In this document: piece after piece, positions 26,025-35,166 of the stretch
Layout of the letters: the number at the start of each line of letters is the position of its first letter
How positions within the stretch are numbered: the first letter of the stretch is position 1
Assembly (NCBI GenBank): GCA_001567105.1
Contig: LMZR01000062.1
Location: 1-64,000 of the forward strand
Direction: 5' to 3'
Origin: Chloroflexi bacterium OLB14
GTDB taxonomy: Bacteria > Chloroflexota > Anaerolineae > Anaerolineales > Villigracilaceae
Length of the DNA stretch: 64,000 nucleotides
Translations under genes and position numbers: made by a program
The notes under the pieces: model-generated
Databases searched by the model: none
Seen by the model: the letters and a program-made list of their open reading frames with translations, nothing else
Told to the model about the DNA's origin: nothing

Positions 26025-27362
26025 TTATTTTCCAACGCCCAATCTTACCACTTCAAACCCAGCGTTTTGCCATTCTTCGGCTTTCCATGCGTTGACAGTA
26101 TCCAGCACGATTTTTGCTTTGGTTCTCTTGGCAACTTCTTTTGGGTTTAGTTTTGCAAATTCAGTATGTTTGACTAATAATAAAATCAAATCTGCATCTT
26201 GAACGGCATCATCAAATGAACTTGCCATGTTGATTCCTTCAAGTTTTGCATCAGGTTTGAAAGGTTCCCATGCTAAAACGGTTGCGCCTTCATGCTGTAA
26301 TAAATGAATCACTTCATTAGCAGGGGATTCGCGTAAGTCATCTACATCAGGTTTGTAGGCTAAACCTAAAGCGGCGATTTTTTTATTTTTTAGTATGCTT
26401 TCCTCGCCGCCGAGGACGGCGGCTTGAGCAGAGAGTGCTTGTTTTATTTTTTCAACCACAAAATTTGGTTGAGCATCGTTCACTTGACGAGAATGATAAA
26501 TTAACGGAGTTAGTTCAGGTGCGGCTTCAACAAAGAACCAAGGGTCAACGCTGATACAATGACCACCAACACCTGGACCTGGGGATAATATTTTCACGCG
26601 TGGATGTAAACTGGCTAATGAAATCGCTTCCCATACATCTACACCAAATTTATCTGCTAGCCTTGCAAATTCATTTGCAATGGCAATGTTTACATCACGA
26701 TATGTATTTTCCATTAACTTGACCATTTCAGCAGTGGTGGCATCGGTTTGGATAATTTGTCCCTTTACAAATACAGAATATAAATCTGCACCTGCTTGGG
26801 CTGATTCTTTTGTCACACCACCGATGACACGTGCATTGTCTACAAGCTCTTTCATGATTTGACCTGGCAATACTCTTTCAGGTGAATAGCATAAATAAAA
26901 ATCTTCACCAGCCGTCAGACCAGATTTATGTAAAATGTCAGCAACCAATTTGACGGTCGTTTGAGGCGGTGATGTCGATTCTAGAATTACTAAATTTCCT
27001 TTTCGTAAAAATGGCACAATCGATTCAGTTGCCGAAGTCACAGCCTGCATATCTGCTAGTTTGTATTTCATGTCGTTGTAAATGCCGATTTCGTTTTGCT
27101 TGAATGGTGTGGGAACGGCGATGATGAAAACATCAGCCTCTTCGGCTTGGGTGCTAGCCCGAAATTTTTCGGATTGCAACGCTTCGCTTAATGCTTCGGG
27201 TAGGTTTGGTTCGTGGATGTGAAGTTTGCCTGCGTTGAGTGTGTTGACGATGTTTGGGTTTATATCTACGCCTAAAACGTTTATGCCATGTTTGGCAAAA
27301 GTGACGGCAGTGGGTAAGCCGATATATCCTAAACCGATGATGCAAATTTTATTGAAGTTCAC
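26025..27362 (-). CDS. wecC: UDP-N-acetyl-D-mannosamine dehydrogenase, with in-frame repeat
   Basis: It oxidises UDP-ManNAc to UDP-ManNAcA with NAD+. The NAD motif is IIGLGYIGLPTA (about 8-19). The catalytic region is GPGVGGHCISVDPWF, and LGLAYKPDVDDLRESP comes near the C-terminus. It is 445 aa. Residues about 313-323 (within AQAAVLGGEESIL) are encoded by the CCGCCGTCCTCGGCGGCGAGG repeat, whose near-identical copy is intergenic at 10361. WecC and WecB together supply an acidic sugar for surface glycans. Confidence 0.92.
   Translation of the reverse strand: MNFNKICIIGLGYIGLPTAVTFAKHGINVLGVDINPNIVNTLNAGKLHIHEPNLPEALSEALQSEKFRASTQAEEADVFIIAVPTPFKQNEIGIYNDMKYKLADMQAVTSATESIVPFLRKGNLVILESTSPPQTTVKLVADILHKSGLTAGEDFYLCYSPERVLPGQIMKELVDNARVIGGVTKESAQAGADLYSVFVKGQIIQTDATTAEMVKLMENTYRDVNIAIANEFARLADKFGVDVWEAISLASLHPRVKILSPGPGVGGHCISVDPWFFVEAAPELTPLIYHSRQVNDAQPNFVVEKIKQALSAQAAVLGGEESILKNKKIAALGLAYKPDVDDLRESPANEVIHLLQHEGATVLAWEPFKPDAKLEGINMASSFDDAVQDADLILLLVKHTEFAKLNPKEVAKRTKAKIVLDTVNAWKAEEWQNAGFEVVRLGVGK
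26395..26425. repeat. CCGCCGTCCTCGGCGGCGAGG repeat inside wecC
   Basis: On the minus strand the 31-bp word runs from AAGCCGCCGTCC to GAGGAAAGCAT, with one mismatch to 10361-10391. It is translated as AQAAVLGGEESIL without breaking the frame. Confidence 0.85.
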
Positions 27363-27472
27363 TTAGTCTCCTATACTTAAGTACTATTATAAACTGCTTG
27401 TTAAATTGAAACACAATTCTGTTTAACTCGTAGAGACTTATGTAAATCGTTGTATAATCAAAAGGAGCAACA

Positions 27473-28072
27473 ATGGATTTTTTTCTTGACCCCAATTTTG
27501 CATATATGATTTTGGTTGCAGGTGTAGTGCTGGCATTCTTTTCTGCTTCTACGCCAGGCACAGGTGTGGGGGAAGTTGCGGCATTATTTTGTTTTGTGCT
27601 GGCTGGCTATTTCGTTTTTGAGCTTTCAATACAGTGGTGGGCATTTTTTCTTTTGTTCTTGGGTATTGTGCCTTTTGTTATGGCAGTGCGGAAGCCGAGA
27701 CAATCGGTTTTGTATTTGTCACTTTGTATTTTGCTTGAAGTAATTGGCTCTGTATTTTTGTTCCCTGCTAAAGAAGATTTGATTTCGGTTAACCCAATTT
27801 TGGCTATTTTTGTTTCTGCTGTGATGGCAGTAATTTTGTGGTACATTTTACAAAAGTTTATTGAAGTGACTTCAACACGCCCCGCACATGATTTAGAAGT
27901 TTTGATTGGGCAAGTAGGCGTAGCTACTTCTGCTATTCACAAAGAAGGCTCAGTGTATGTGCATGGCGAAGATTGGTCTGCAAAAAGTGATGTAAAGATT
28001 CCTTCGGGTAGTCATGTACGTGTGGTGCGCCGCGAAGGTTTTGTGTTAGTTGTTGAAAAAGATAATTCATAA
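27473..28072 (+). CDS. NfeD-like membrane protein
   Basis: This 199-aa protein has about four hydrophobic helices in the first 130 residues and a C-terminal OB-fold (LIGQVGVATSAIHKEGSVYV, then SGSHVRVVRREGFVLVVE). This is the short NfeD form. It sits 20 bp before a slipin gene, the classic NfeD-SPFH pair thought to organise membrane microdomains. AAAAGGAG stands before the ATG. Confidence 0.85.
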   Translation: MDFFLDPNFAYMILVAGVVLAFFSASTPGTGVGEVAALFCFVLAGYFVFELSIQWWAFFLLFLGIVPFVMAVRKPRQSVLYLSLCILLEVIGSVFLFPAKEDLISVNPILAIFVSAVMAVILWYILQKFIEVTSTRPAHDLEVLIGQVGVATSAIHKEGSVYVHGEDWSAKSDVKIPSGSHVRVVRREGFVLVVEKDNS

Positions 28073-28092
28073 TTACAAAAAAGGAGTAAACA

Positions 28093-29001
28093 ATGGAAGG
28101 ATTATTTGGTGGTAGTTTGTTATGTATTGTTGGTGCAGTTCTCATTGTTGGTCTCATTGTTGTTTTCAACATGATTCGAATTGTGCCTGAATACCAACGT
28201 TTGGTGGTATTCCGTTTAGGACGTGTGTTAGGTAAGCCACAAGGACCAGGTTTGGTATTTCTTATTCCTGGTATTGATAGACCTGTACGGGTTGATTTGC
28301 GTGAACAAGTGCGTGAAGTTCCGCAACAAACCTCTATTACAAAAGATAACGCGCCAATTAATATTGACTTTTTATGGTACTTCAAAGTGATGGATCCGAG
28401 TCAATCTGTTTTGCAAGTTGGTAACTTTGAAGCCGCTGCAGCAGGTATTGCGGCAACAACACTCCGCGCTGTTATCGGTGGTATTCCGTTAGACGATGTA
28501 TTGTCACAACGTGAACAAATTAACACCATGTTGCGCACTCGTTTAGATGAAATCACTGAACGTTGGGGTGTGAAAGTCACCAATGTTGAAATTCGTGAAA
28601 TCGTACCTCCGCGTGATGTGCAAGATGCCATGAACAGACAAATGTCTGCCGAGCGTATTCGCCGCGCTGTGGTAACTGAATCAACTGGTACACGTGAAGC
28701 GGCAGTCAACGTAGCAGAAGGTGAAAAGCAAGCCGCCATCTTACGTTCAGAAGGTCAAAAACAATCTGCTATTCTTGCGGCAGAAGGTGAACGTCAAGCC
28801 CAATTGTTACGCGCTGAAGGTTTTGCGCAAGCCTTAGAATCAATTTACAATGCTGCCAAATCAGTTGACCAAAAGACGATGACCTTGCAATATTTTGAAA
28901 CTTTGAAATCTATGGGTATGAGTCCATCAACTAAATATATTTTCCCAATGGAATTTACCAGCATGTTAGATAACTTTATCAACAAAGGTTCAAAGGGATA
29001 A
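28093..29001 (+). CDS. slipin/stomatin-like SPFH protein
   Basis: This is a 302-aa membrane-anchored SPFH protein: one N-terminal helix (about 10-30), then IRIVPEYQRLVVFRLGRVLG, the SPFH core and an Ala/Glu/Gln-rich coiled coil (AAVNVAEGEKQAAILRSEGQ). It belongs with the preceding NfeD gene and should form oligomers at the membrane. AAAAAAGGAG precedes the ATG. Confidence 0.9.
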   Translation: MEGLFGGSLLCIVGAVLIVGLIVVFNMIRIVPEYQRLVVFRLGRVLGKPQGPGLVFLIPGIDRPVRVDLREQVREVPQQTSITKDNAPINIDFLWYFKVMDPSQSVLQVGNFEAAAAGIAATTLRAVIGGIPLDDVLSQREQINTMLRTRLDEITERWGVKVTNVEIREIVPPRDVQDAMNRQMSAERIRRAVVTESTGTREAAVNVAEGEKQAAILRSEGQKQSAILAAEGERQAQLLRAEGFAQALESIYNAAKSVDQKTMTLQYFETLKSMGMSPSTKYIFPMEFTSMLDNFINKGSKG

Positions 29002-29008
29002 TTTATAA

Positions 29009-29140
29009 GTAGGGGCGACCCAACTAAATTATTAAATCAATTTGACCAAAAAATCGGGTCGCCCTGTTGTTTTTATAATAACAGGGCGACCCGCCCTTTA
29101 AGATGAGCAACGACTGTAAATAGTGATGGGTCGCCCCTAC
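29009..29140. repeat. MITE-like GTAGGGGCGACCCA element, full copy
   Basis: Perfect 14-bp terminal inverted repeats (29009-29022 and 29127-29140) flank a second perfect 14-bp inverted repeat inside (29055-29068 and 29080-29093). The 132-bp size and structure resemble a miniature inverted-repeat element. Related pieces are at 10421-10483 and 41195-41324. Its right end contains the first ATG of the downstream acetyltransferase. Confidence 0.9.
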
Positions 29141-29596
29141 AAATTTATTGATACAATTTCCAAATGCAAATTACGAAACGCATCTATTTTAGATTTGAAC
29201 GCTTTACGAAAATTAGAAAAAGAAAGTTTTGAGAAAGATGCCTGGCCCCTGATTGATTTAATTGCCGTGCTGACTTTCCCAAACGTGATTCGCATCAAAG
29301 CCACAGAAAATAATCAAATGATCGGATTCATCGCTGGAGATCCGCGTCCAAATGACGGGGTTGGTTGGGTTGCCACCATTGCAGTTGATTCTCGCTTTCG
29401 GCTTCGTGGGATTGGGAGGGCGTTACTGCGAGCATGTGAAAGAGAACTAAATCTTCCACATATTAAGTTAACAGTACGAGCATCAAACCAAGCAGCTATA
29501 TCACTATATGAAAAAGAAGGTTATCAGACGATTGATATATGGGAAAGATACTATAATGATGGCGAATCTGCTTTGGTGATGGAGAAAACGTTATGA
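29126..29596 (+). CDS. GNAT acetyltransferase (RimI-like)
   Basis: This GNAT-fold enzyme has about 157 aa. The acetyl-CoA loop is VDSRFRLRGIGRALLRACE. KLTVRASNQAAISLYEKEGY is a typical RimI-like C-half. The family domain begins at KLRNASILDLNALRKLEKES. The only ATG upstream in frame (29126) lies in the terminal repeat of the adjoining MITE-like element, so the first residues (MGRPYKFIDTISK) are repeat-derived, unless a TTG further in is used. Its stop overlaps the next start by four bases. Confidence 0.8.
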   Translation: MGRPYKFIDTISKCKLRNASILDLNALRKLEKESFEKDAWPLIDLIAVLTFPNVIRIKATENNQMIGFIAGDPRPNDGVGWVATIAVDSRFRLRGIGRALLRACERELNLPHIKLTVRASNQAAISLYEKEGYQTIDIWERYYNDGESALVMEKTL

Positions 29597-30577
29597 AAAA
29601 AGAACGTCTGCAATCATTTGAAGCCTTACGGGGAATTTCTATTATTTTATTGCTTGCTTTACACAGCGAAATATTTGACCCTCAGTTTTTCGGTGAAGGA
29701 ACTGGTCCACTGGCGGGTGTAGTAGCTACTTTTTTATTAAGTTCATTTTTCTTTCTAGCAGGGTACTTCACAGAGTATTCTATTCAAAAAAAAACTACCG
29801 CACTTTCATTTATTAAATCAAAATTTATTCGAATTTATCCTCCTTATTGGGTAGCGCTCCTCTTGTTTGTGTATGGAATAGAGATTAACTTGAAACGCTT
29901 TGATTTTTTTATTTATGTTTTGAATATCCAGGTTATATTTTCACCAGTTTTTATTAAATCTATACTTACCCTGTGGTACATTAGTATGTTGATAGTGTTT
30001 TACATTATTTTTTGTTCTTTGTTATTCACAATCAAATCAAATACCAAGTTGCTAATTAGTTCTGTGCTTATCTTTGCGATCATTTATTTTGCAAACCACT
30101 CCATTGGCTTGTTTGACCCGCGCTTTTTCCAGTATTATTTTCTTTTTTTAGGAGGGATATATTTTTGTAGGTTTGAAGAAATGCGCCAAAGGATATTATC
30201 TATTAGCCTGATATACAAAATTACTTTGGCAATAGTCTCTGTAATTTTGTTTTGGGCAGTAGCGCATTATTCATCAAATAATTTGTTATATATTTTCATT
30301 GCAATTCTCTTTTCGCTAAGTTGGATTTTGTTAAGTTTGACTATTCTTAACACCCCTATTGGTAGCTGGAAGATTTGGACATTTCTATCAACAGCATCGT
30401 TTTTTGCATACCTTTATCACCGACCATTATGGCATTTTCTCAATTTGACTTTGGGGTTAGATGGAACTGATAAAGCGCTATTTAATTTATGGCTTGGGGC
30501 TCCGCTCGCTTTATTGTTAGGTTACTTTTTTACAGCGTGGCTATGATACATTGCTAACTGTTCTGAAATTAAGGTGA
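29593..30577 (+). CDS. acyltransferase 3 family membrane protein, frameshifted end
   Basis: This is an O-acyltransferase-like protein with about ten membrane helices. It starts MKKERLQSFEALRGISIILL (the RG.S motif of the family) and has FIRIYPPYWVALLLF. The frame ends early at 30546, in FTAWL, because of the T6 run at 30526-30531. With five T it continues FLQRGYDTLLTVLKLR to a stop at 30577, the normal family end. Such enzymes acylate surface glycans or lipids. It starts by a 4-bp overlap with the acetyltransferase. Confidence 0.75.
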
Positions 30578-30608
30578 TGGAAATATTTAAGGTTTATAAT
30601 TAAACAAT

Positions 30609-31742
30609 ATGTTTGAAATCATTCCGCCACCTATATGGGTGAATACTAAACAATCTTTGCAAATCATGTTGGAGGATATTGCCTCGCAAAACAGAGTGGG
30701 AGTAGATACAGAATCAAATAGTTTGCACGCCTATCGCGAACAGGTTTGCTTGTTGCAGTTTTCCACATCAAAAGCTGATTATTTGGTTGACCCATTAGCC
30801 TTAAATGATTTGAGCCCACTTGCCCCTATTTTTGCTAATAAAGATATTGAGAAGATTTTCCATGCCGCCGAATATGATTTGATTTGTTTACGGCGTGATT
30901 TTGGCTTTAACTTTGCTACTATTTTTGATACCATGCATGCCTCGCGCGTACTTGGTTACACCGCTGTAGGTTTGGATAAATTGTTAGGTGAGAAATTTAA
31001 CATTCCAATGGATAAGAAACATCAGAAAGCAAATTGGGGCACCAGACCTTTACCTAAAGAACAGATTCAATATGCTATGTTGGATACACATTACCTCTTT
31101 GCTTTGCGAGATGTGCTTGAAAAAGAATTAATTGAAAAAAATATGCATGGCTTTGCCATGGAGGATTTTAAGCGCGCTTGTGTAGAAGTGCATAAAACAC
31201 GCTCGAATGGAGAAACTTGGGAGCGTTTTTCAGGCAGGAAAGATTTAAGTTTGAGGCAATTAACCATTTTGTCGCAACTATGTAAATGGCGCGAAAAAGA
31301 AGCCGAACGTTTGAATCGCCCACCTTATAAAGTAGTGATGGATGATGTCTTTATTGCATTGGTTAAAAACTTGCCAGAAAAGAAAGTAGATTTATCTGCG
31401 GCGGGATTGAGCGAGAAGCAAATTCGCTTATGGGGAGATGCAATATTAAAAGCCATTCGGCAGGGAGCAGAGAGTCCGTTGGTGGAGCGGAAACAGGTTC
31501 CCGTTAAGCAGGATGCGGTTTTACGTCGTTTAGAAAAAATTAAAGCCTGGAGAAAAAAAATAGGTTTGGAATTGAAAGTTGAATCGGATATCATTTTGCC
31601 AAAATCGTATTTAGCTGTGCTATCTGAGAATCCTCCTAAAAGTTTAGAAGAATTAAGTGTTTTGATGAAAGACAGTCCTGCTCGGTTTGAAAAATTCGGT
31701 TCACAAATTTTAAAAGTGTTAGGAGTGAAACATGCGAATTAA
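30609..31742 (+). CDS. rnd: ribonuclease D
   Basis: This is a 3'-5' exonuclease for tRNA and small RNA ends. DEDD motifs: VGVDTESNSLHAY (Asp, Glu), FHAAEYDLICLRRDFG (Asp), and YAMLDTHYLFALRDVLEKEL (Asp, with Tyr of DEDDy). Two HRDC-like helical regions follow (LTILSQLCKWREKEAERLNR; LEKIKAWRKKIGLEL). The 377-aa length is normal. It overlaps the next gene by 11 bp. Confidence 0.9.
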   Translation: MFEIIPPPIWVNTKQSLQIMLEDIASQNRVGVDTESNSLHAYREQVCLLQFSTSKADYLVDPLALNDLSPLAPIFANKDIEKIFHAAEYDLICLRRDFGFNFATIFDTMHASRVLGYTAVGLDKLLGEKFNIPMDKKHQKANWGTRPLPKEQIQYAMLDTHYLFALRDVLEKELIEKNMHGFAMEDFKRACVEVHKTRSNGETWERFSGRKDLSLRQLTILSQLCKWREKEAERLNRPPYKVVMDDVFIALVKNLPEKKVDLSAAGLSEKQIRLWGDAILKAIRQGAESPLVERKQVPVKQDAVLRRLEKIKAWRKKIGLELKVESDIILPKSYLAVLSENPPKSLEELSVLMKDSPARFEKFGSQILKVLGVKHAN

Positions 31743-33126
31743 TTTTCATGGTGCGGCACATACTGTAACAGGTAGCCAACATTTGTTGGAGATTAATGGA
31801 AAAAAATTATTGTTAGATTGTGGCATGTATCAAGGTAAGCGTGCTGATAGTTATGAACGCAATTTACATTTTCGTTTTAATCCACGCGAAGTGGATGCTG
31901 TGATACTTTCTCATGCACATATTGATCATTCAGGCAATTTACCAAATTTAGTGAAGCAGGGCTTTGAAGGTCCAATCTTTGCTACGCGTGCCACAGCAGA
32001 TTTAGCAAGTTTGATGATTGCAGACTCTGCACACATTCAAGAATCGGATGCGGAATTTGTAAATAAAAAACGTGCTCAACGTGGCGAAGAGCCGATTGAA
32101 CCTTTGTATACCAAAGCAGATGCAGAGCAAGCCATCGCCTCATTTCAAGGTGTAGGTTTTGATTTTGAATTTCAACCTATTCCTGGTGTGACGGCTCGTT
32201 TGTTTGAAGCAGGTCATATTTTAGGCGCGGCGGGTGTTTCACTTCAAATTGAAGAAAATGGGAAAAAGACTCATTTAATTTTTTCTGGTGATATTGGTAG
32301 ATATCACATTCCATTATTGAAAGACCCTGTTTTACCTGAGCAAGCAGATTATTTAATTATGGAATCAACGTATGGGGATAAAAAACATGATAATCCTGAA
32401 CTTGCTTTTGTTGAATTTCGAGATGTGGTTAAGAAAACAATTAACCGTGGTGGTAAAGTGATTGTGCCTGCCTTTGCAGTGGGGCGTACGCAAGAATTGG
32501 TTTACAACTTAAATCAGATGATGGCTAATGGAGAGGTAAGTCGTGTTCCAGTTTATGTAGATAGCCCATTGGCAGTGAATGCAACAGATGTATTTAAACG
32601 TCACCCCGAATGTTTTGATAATGAAACTCGCAAATTTGTTGAAGAATCAAGACACCCCGCTTTAGATTTCAAAATGCTAACTTATATTCGTTCAGTAGAA
32701 GAATCAAAAGCATTAAATGAGCGCACTGACCCGATGATTATTATTTCTGCTTCAGGCATGGCTGAAAATGGACGCGTTTTGCATCACATCAAAAATAATA
32801 TTGAGAATCCGCAAAATACAATTTGTATCGTCTCATGGCAAGCACCTGATACACTAGGTCGCCGCTTAGCAGACCGCGAACCTGAAGTTCGTATTTATGG
32901 TGAAACTTACAAACGTAATTGTGAAATTGCTACCATTGGCGGTTTGTCGGGCCATGCTGGACAAGATTTGTTGGTGAAGTATGCAACCAATATGAAAAAA
33001 TCTGTTAAGCAAGTTTTTCTCGTGCACGGCGAAGAAAAACAAGCCAGAACTTTAAAAGATCTCTTGAAAGAACAAAAATTAAATAATATCCATTACCCTG
33101 CGTTGCATGAGAGTGTGAATTTATAA
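31732..33126 (+). CDS. MBL-fold beta-CASP RNA hydrolase
   Basis: This is a 464-aa metallo-beta-lactamase-fold nuclease. It starts MRINFHGAAHTVTGSQHLLE and has the zinc motif LSHAHIDHSGNLPNL, SGDIGRYHIPLL, and the beta-CASP part with VPVYVDSPLA and ISASGMAENGRVLHH. A C-terminal LSGHAGQDLL motif completes the site. Such enzymes are RNases (KH-free CPSF-like). Together with RNase D just upstream, it suggests a small RNA-processing locus. Confidence 0.88.
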   Translation: MRINFHGAAHTVTGSQHLLEINGKKLLLDCGMYQGKRADSYERNLHFRFNPREVDAVILSHAHIDHSGNLPNLVKQGFEGPIFATRATADLASLMIADSAHIQESDAEFVNKKRAQRGEEPIEPLYTKADAEQAIASFQGVGFDFEFQPIPGVTARLFEAGHILGAAGVSLQIEENGKKTHLIFSGDIGRYHIPLLKDPVLPEQADYLIMESTYGDKKHDNPELAFVEFRDVVKKTINRGGKVIVPAFAVGRTQELVYNLNQMMANGEVSRVPVYVDSPLAVNATDVFKRHPECFDNETRKFVEESRHPALDFKMLTYIRSVEESKALNERTDPMIIISASGMAENGRVLHHIKNNIENPQNTICIVSWQAPDTLGRRLADREPEVRIYGETYKRNCEIATIGGLSGHAGQDLLVKYATNMKKSVKQVFLVHGEEKQARTLKDLLKEQKLNNIHYPALHESVNL

Positions 33127-33132
33127 AGAGCA

Positions 33133-33209
33133 TTAACCACAGAGTTCACAAAGAACACAGAGAAAATCAATTTAAAAATCTTCGTGAACTCTGTGTCCTC
33201 TGTGGTGAA
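33133..33209. repeat. CCACAGAG/CTCTGTGG inverted repeat, copy 2
   Basis: TTAACCACAGAG and CTCTGTGGTGAA enclose related inverted words (CACAAAGAACACAGAG; GTGAACTCTGTG). The other copy is at 2106-2170. It lies between the nuclease and the tRNA gene. Confidence 0.8.
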
Positions 33210-33241
33210 AAGAATTAAGTTATAATCTCGCACGTGTTATT

Positions 33242-33330
33242 GGAGAGGTGCCAGAGTGGTTGAATGGGGCAGTCTCGAAAACTGTTGTGGCTCTCACGGG
33301 TCACCGAGGGTTCGAATCCCTCCCTCTCCG
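33242..33330 (+). tRNA. tRNA-Ser (anticodon CGA)
   Basis: This is an 89-nt class II tRNA. The acceptor stem GGAGAGG pairs with CCTCTCC, with discriminator G at 33330. The anticodon loop is CTCGAAA (33274-33280), anticodon CGA, reading UCG. A long variable arm is present, as serine tRNAs require. The T loop is GTTCGAATCC. CCA is not encoded. Confidence 0.95.
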
Positions 33331-33337
33331 CAATTAC

Positions 33338-33372
33338 AAATCTCCGAGTTCTTTAAGAACTCGGAGATTTTT
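33338..33372 (+). terminator. intrinsic terminator after tRNA-Ser
   Basis: AAATCTCCGAGTTC and GAACTCGGAGATTT pair around a CTTTAAG-type core and end in TTTTT. The core TCTTTAAGA is shared with other hairpins of the window (47965, 51590). Confidence 0.85.
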
Positions 33373-33394
33373 CTTTAGTGGTAAGATTCACCTA

Positions 33395-34243
33395 ATGAAA
33401 CTAAACCTCGCGCTGGCACAAATCAATACCAAATTGGGAGATGTAGAAGCGAACCTTGCCAAACATCTTGATTACATCAAACAAGCAAAATCTGAAAAAG
33501 CGGATTTGCTGGTGTTCCCCGAACTTTCGTTAACAGGGTATGTGTTACAAGATTTAGTCGCCTCTGTGGCGCACAAGCCTGTGGACGATGATCCGATTTT
33601 CAAACATTTGCTCAACGCTTCAAAAGATATTGATTTAGTCGTTGGCTTTGTGGATGAAGATTCGCGCCATCGTTTTTTTATTGCTTCGGCATATCTTTCA
33701 GGCGGAAAAGTTTTGCATGTGCATCATAAAGTTTATTTGCCAACTTACGGATTATTTGACGAGGGACGTTTTTTTGCATGGGGTGATAAAGTGCGCGCCT
33801 TTGATACACGCTTTGGGCGAGTTGGTTTATTAATTTGTGAAGATTTCTGGCACGCATCGCCTCCTTACTTGCTGTGGCTTGATGGTGCTGACATTATGCT
33901 TTTTTCTTCCGCCTCACCTGGTCGCGGATTGAACGACAAAGAGAAACTTGAATCCGCTCGTTGGGTAGAACGTGTGACCAAAGCCTACGCCAGTATGTTT
34001 ACTTCATTTGTTGCACATGCTAATCGAGTTGGCTATGAAGATGGTTTACATTTCTGGGGTGGAGCAACAGTCTTTGACCCCAACGGCGAAGAAATTGCTC
34101 ACGGACCATATAATGAAGAAGCCATTACATATTCTCAACTGGATTTGAATCAACTACGCCGCACAAGAGCACGATTACCTTTATTAAGAGATGAAAGAAC
34201 AAATTTAGTTGTTTCTGAATTGCAAAGAATTTTACAAAAATGA
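33395..34243 (+). CDS. NAD+ synthetase glutaminase (nitrilase-fold) subunit
   Basis: The 282-aa protein carries the carbon-nitrogen hydrolase triad: LLVFPELSLTGY (Glu), VHHKVYLPTYGLFDEGR (Lys) and LLICEDFWHA (Cys). In most bacteria this domain is the N-terminal half of glutamine-dependent NadE. Here it is a separate gene that overlaps nadE by four bases (ATGA at 34240-34243), so it should supply ammonia to it. The open frame extends back to 33248 through the tRNA, but the family start is MKLNLALAQINTKLGD at 33395. Confidence 0.88.
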   Translation: MKLNLALAQINTKLGDVEANLAKHLDYIKQAKSEKADLLVFPELSLTGYVLQDLVASVAHKPVDDDPIFKHLLNASKDIDLVVGFVDEDSRHRFFIASAYLSGGKVLHVHHKVYLPTYGLFDEGRFFAWGDKVRAFDTRFGRVGLLICEDFWHASPPYLLWLDGADIMLFSSASPGRGLNDKEKLESARWVERVTKAYASMFTSFVAHANRVGYEDGLHFWGGATVFDPNGEEIAHGPYNEEAITYSQLDLNQLRRTRARLPLLRDERTNLVVSELQRILQK

Positions 34244-35067
34244 TTGACACAAACCTCACCATCAACACCGACCTTGCACACGAAATTTTGACTGGCTTTA
34301 TAAAGACCGAAGTTACGCGCACGGGTTTATCAAAAGCAGTGATTGGCTTATCAGGTGGAATTGATTCAGCCCTTTCATGCGCATTAGCCACCGAAGCGCT
34401 TGGCAAAGAAAATGTTTTAGCAGTACGAATGCCTTACAAGGCATCGAGTAAAGAATCATTGGAACATGCTCAATTATTAATTGACCAACTCGGTATTCAA
34501 TCTAAAACGATTGAGATAACAGATATGGTTGAACCTTTATTCAAACTTGATGCTGAAATATCCAATTTACGCAAAGGCAACATCATGGCACGCCAACGCA
34601 TGATTGTTTTATATGATCAAAGCGAAGTGTTCAAAGGGTTAGTGATTGGCACAAGCAACAAAACAGAAATTTTATTAGGTTACAGCACCTTATATGGTGA
34701 TTCTGCTAGTGCTATGAATCCTATTGGTGATTTATATAAAACACAAGTTCGTCAACTTTCACGCGCAATGAACATCCCTGCGCCAATTATTGATAAAGCC
34801 CCATCGGCTGATTTATGGGCAGACCAAACCGATGAAAAAGAACTCGGCTTCACTTATGAAGATGTAGATAAACTTTTATATTTATTAATTGACCAACGTT
34901 ATAGTCCGCAAGAAACAATCGAAGCAGGCTTTGATGAAAAATTTGTCAATGGCGTTGTCAAGCGCATCAAGCGTTATCAATACAAACGTATGCAACCGCC
35001 CATTGCCAAAGTCAGCAACCGCACTATTGGTTATGACTTTTTATATCTGCGTGATTGGGGAACATAA
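34240..35067 (+). CDS. nadE: NAD+ synthetase
   Basis: This 275-aa synthetase makes NAD from deamido-NAD. The ATP pyrophosphatase loop is AVIGLSGGIDSALSCALATE. GTSNKTEILLGYSTLYGDSA and DKAPSADLWADQTDEKELG are family hallmarks. It is the short, ammonia-type domain, coupled by overlap to the glutaminase gene. Confidence 0.92.
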   Translation: MIDTNLTINTDLAHEILTGFIKTEVTRTGLSKAVIGLSGGIDSALSCALATEALGKENVLAVRMPYKASSKESLEHAQLLIDQLGIQSKTIEITDMVEPLFKLDAEISNLRKGNIMARQRMIVLYDQSEVFKGLVIGTSNKTEILLGYSTLYGDSASAMNPIGDLYKTQVRQLSRAMNIPAPIIDKAPSADLWADQTDEKELGFTYEDVDKLLYLLIDQRYSPQETIEAGFDEKFVNGVVKRIKRYQYKRMQPPIAKVSNRTIGYDFLYLRDWGT

Positions 35068-35070
35068 ATT

Positions 35071-35122
35071 TGGAGTCAGCCAGCTTGCTGGCGTAATTTC
35101 GGGAGCAAGCTCCCGGATTCCA
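35071..35122. repeat. 52-bp AGCTTGCT-core double hairpin, copy A
   Basis: TGGAGTCA opens and GGATTCCA closes the element. Inside, GCCAGC/GCTGGC and GGGAGC/GCTCCC hairpins enclose the cores AGCTTGCT and AGCAAGCT. Copies of 52, 53 and 62 bp are at 48525, 59225 and 54999. It begins 4 bp after the nadE stop and could end the transcript. Confidence 0.9.
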
Positions 35123-35166
35123 TGAAACAGAATCAACTATCAGTAAATTAAGAAGCGAAAAAAATC

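Noticed and set aside
33248..33394. Open frame extending the NAD synthetase glutaminase upstream through the tRNA
   Set aside because: It translates tRNA-Ser and the terminator. The family start is at 33395.
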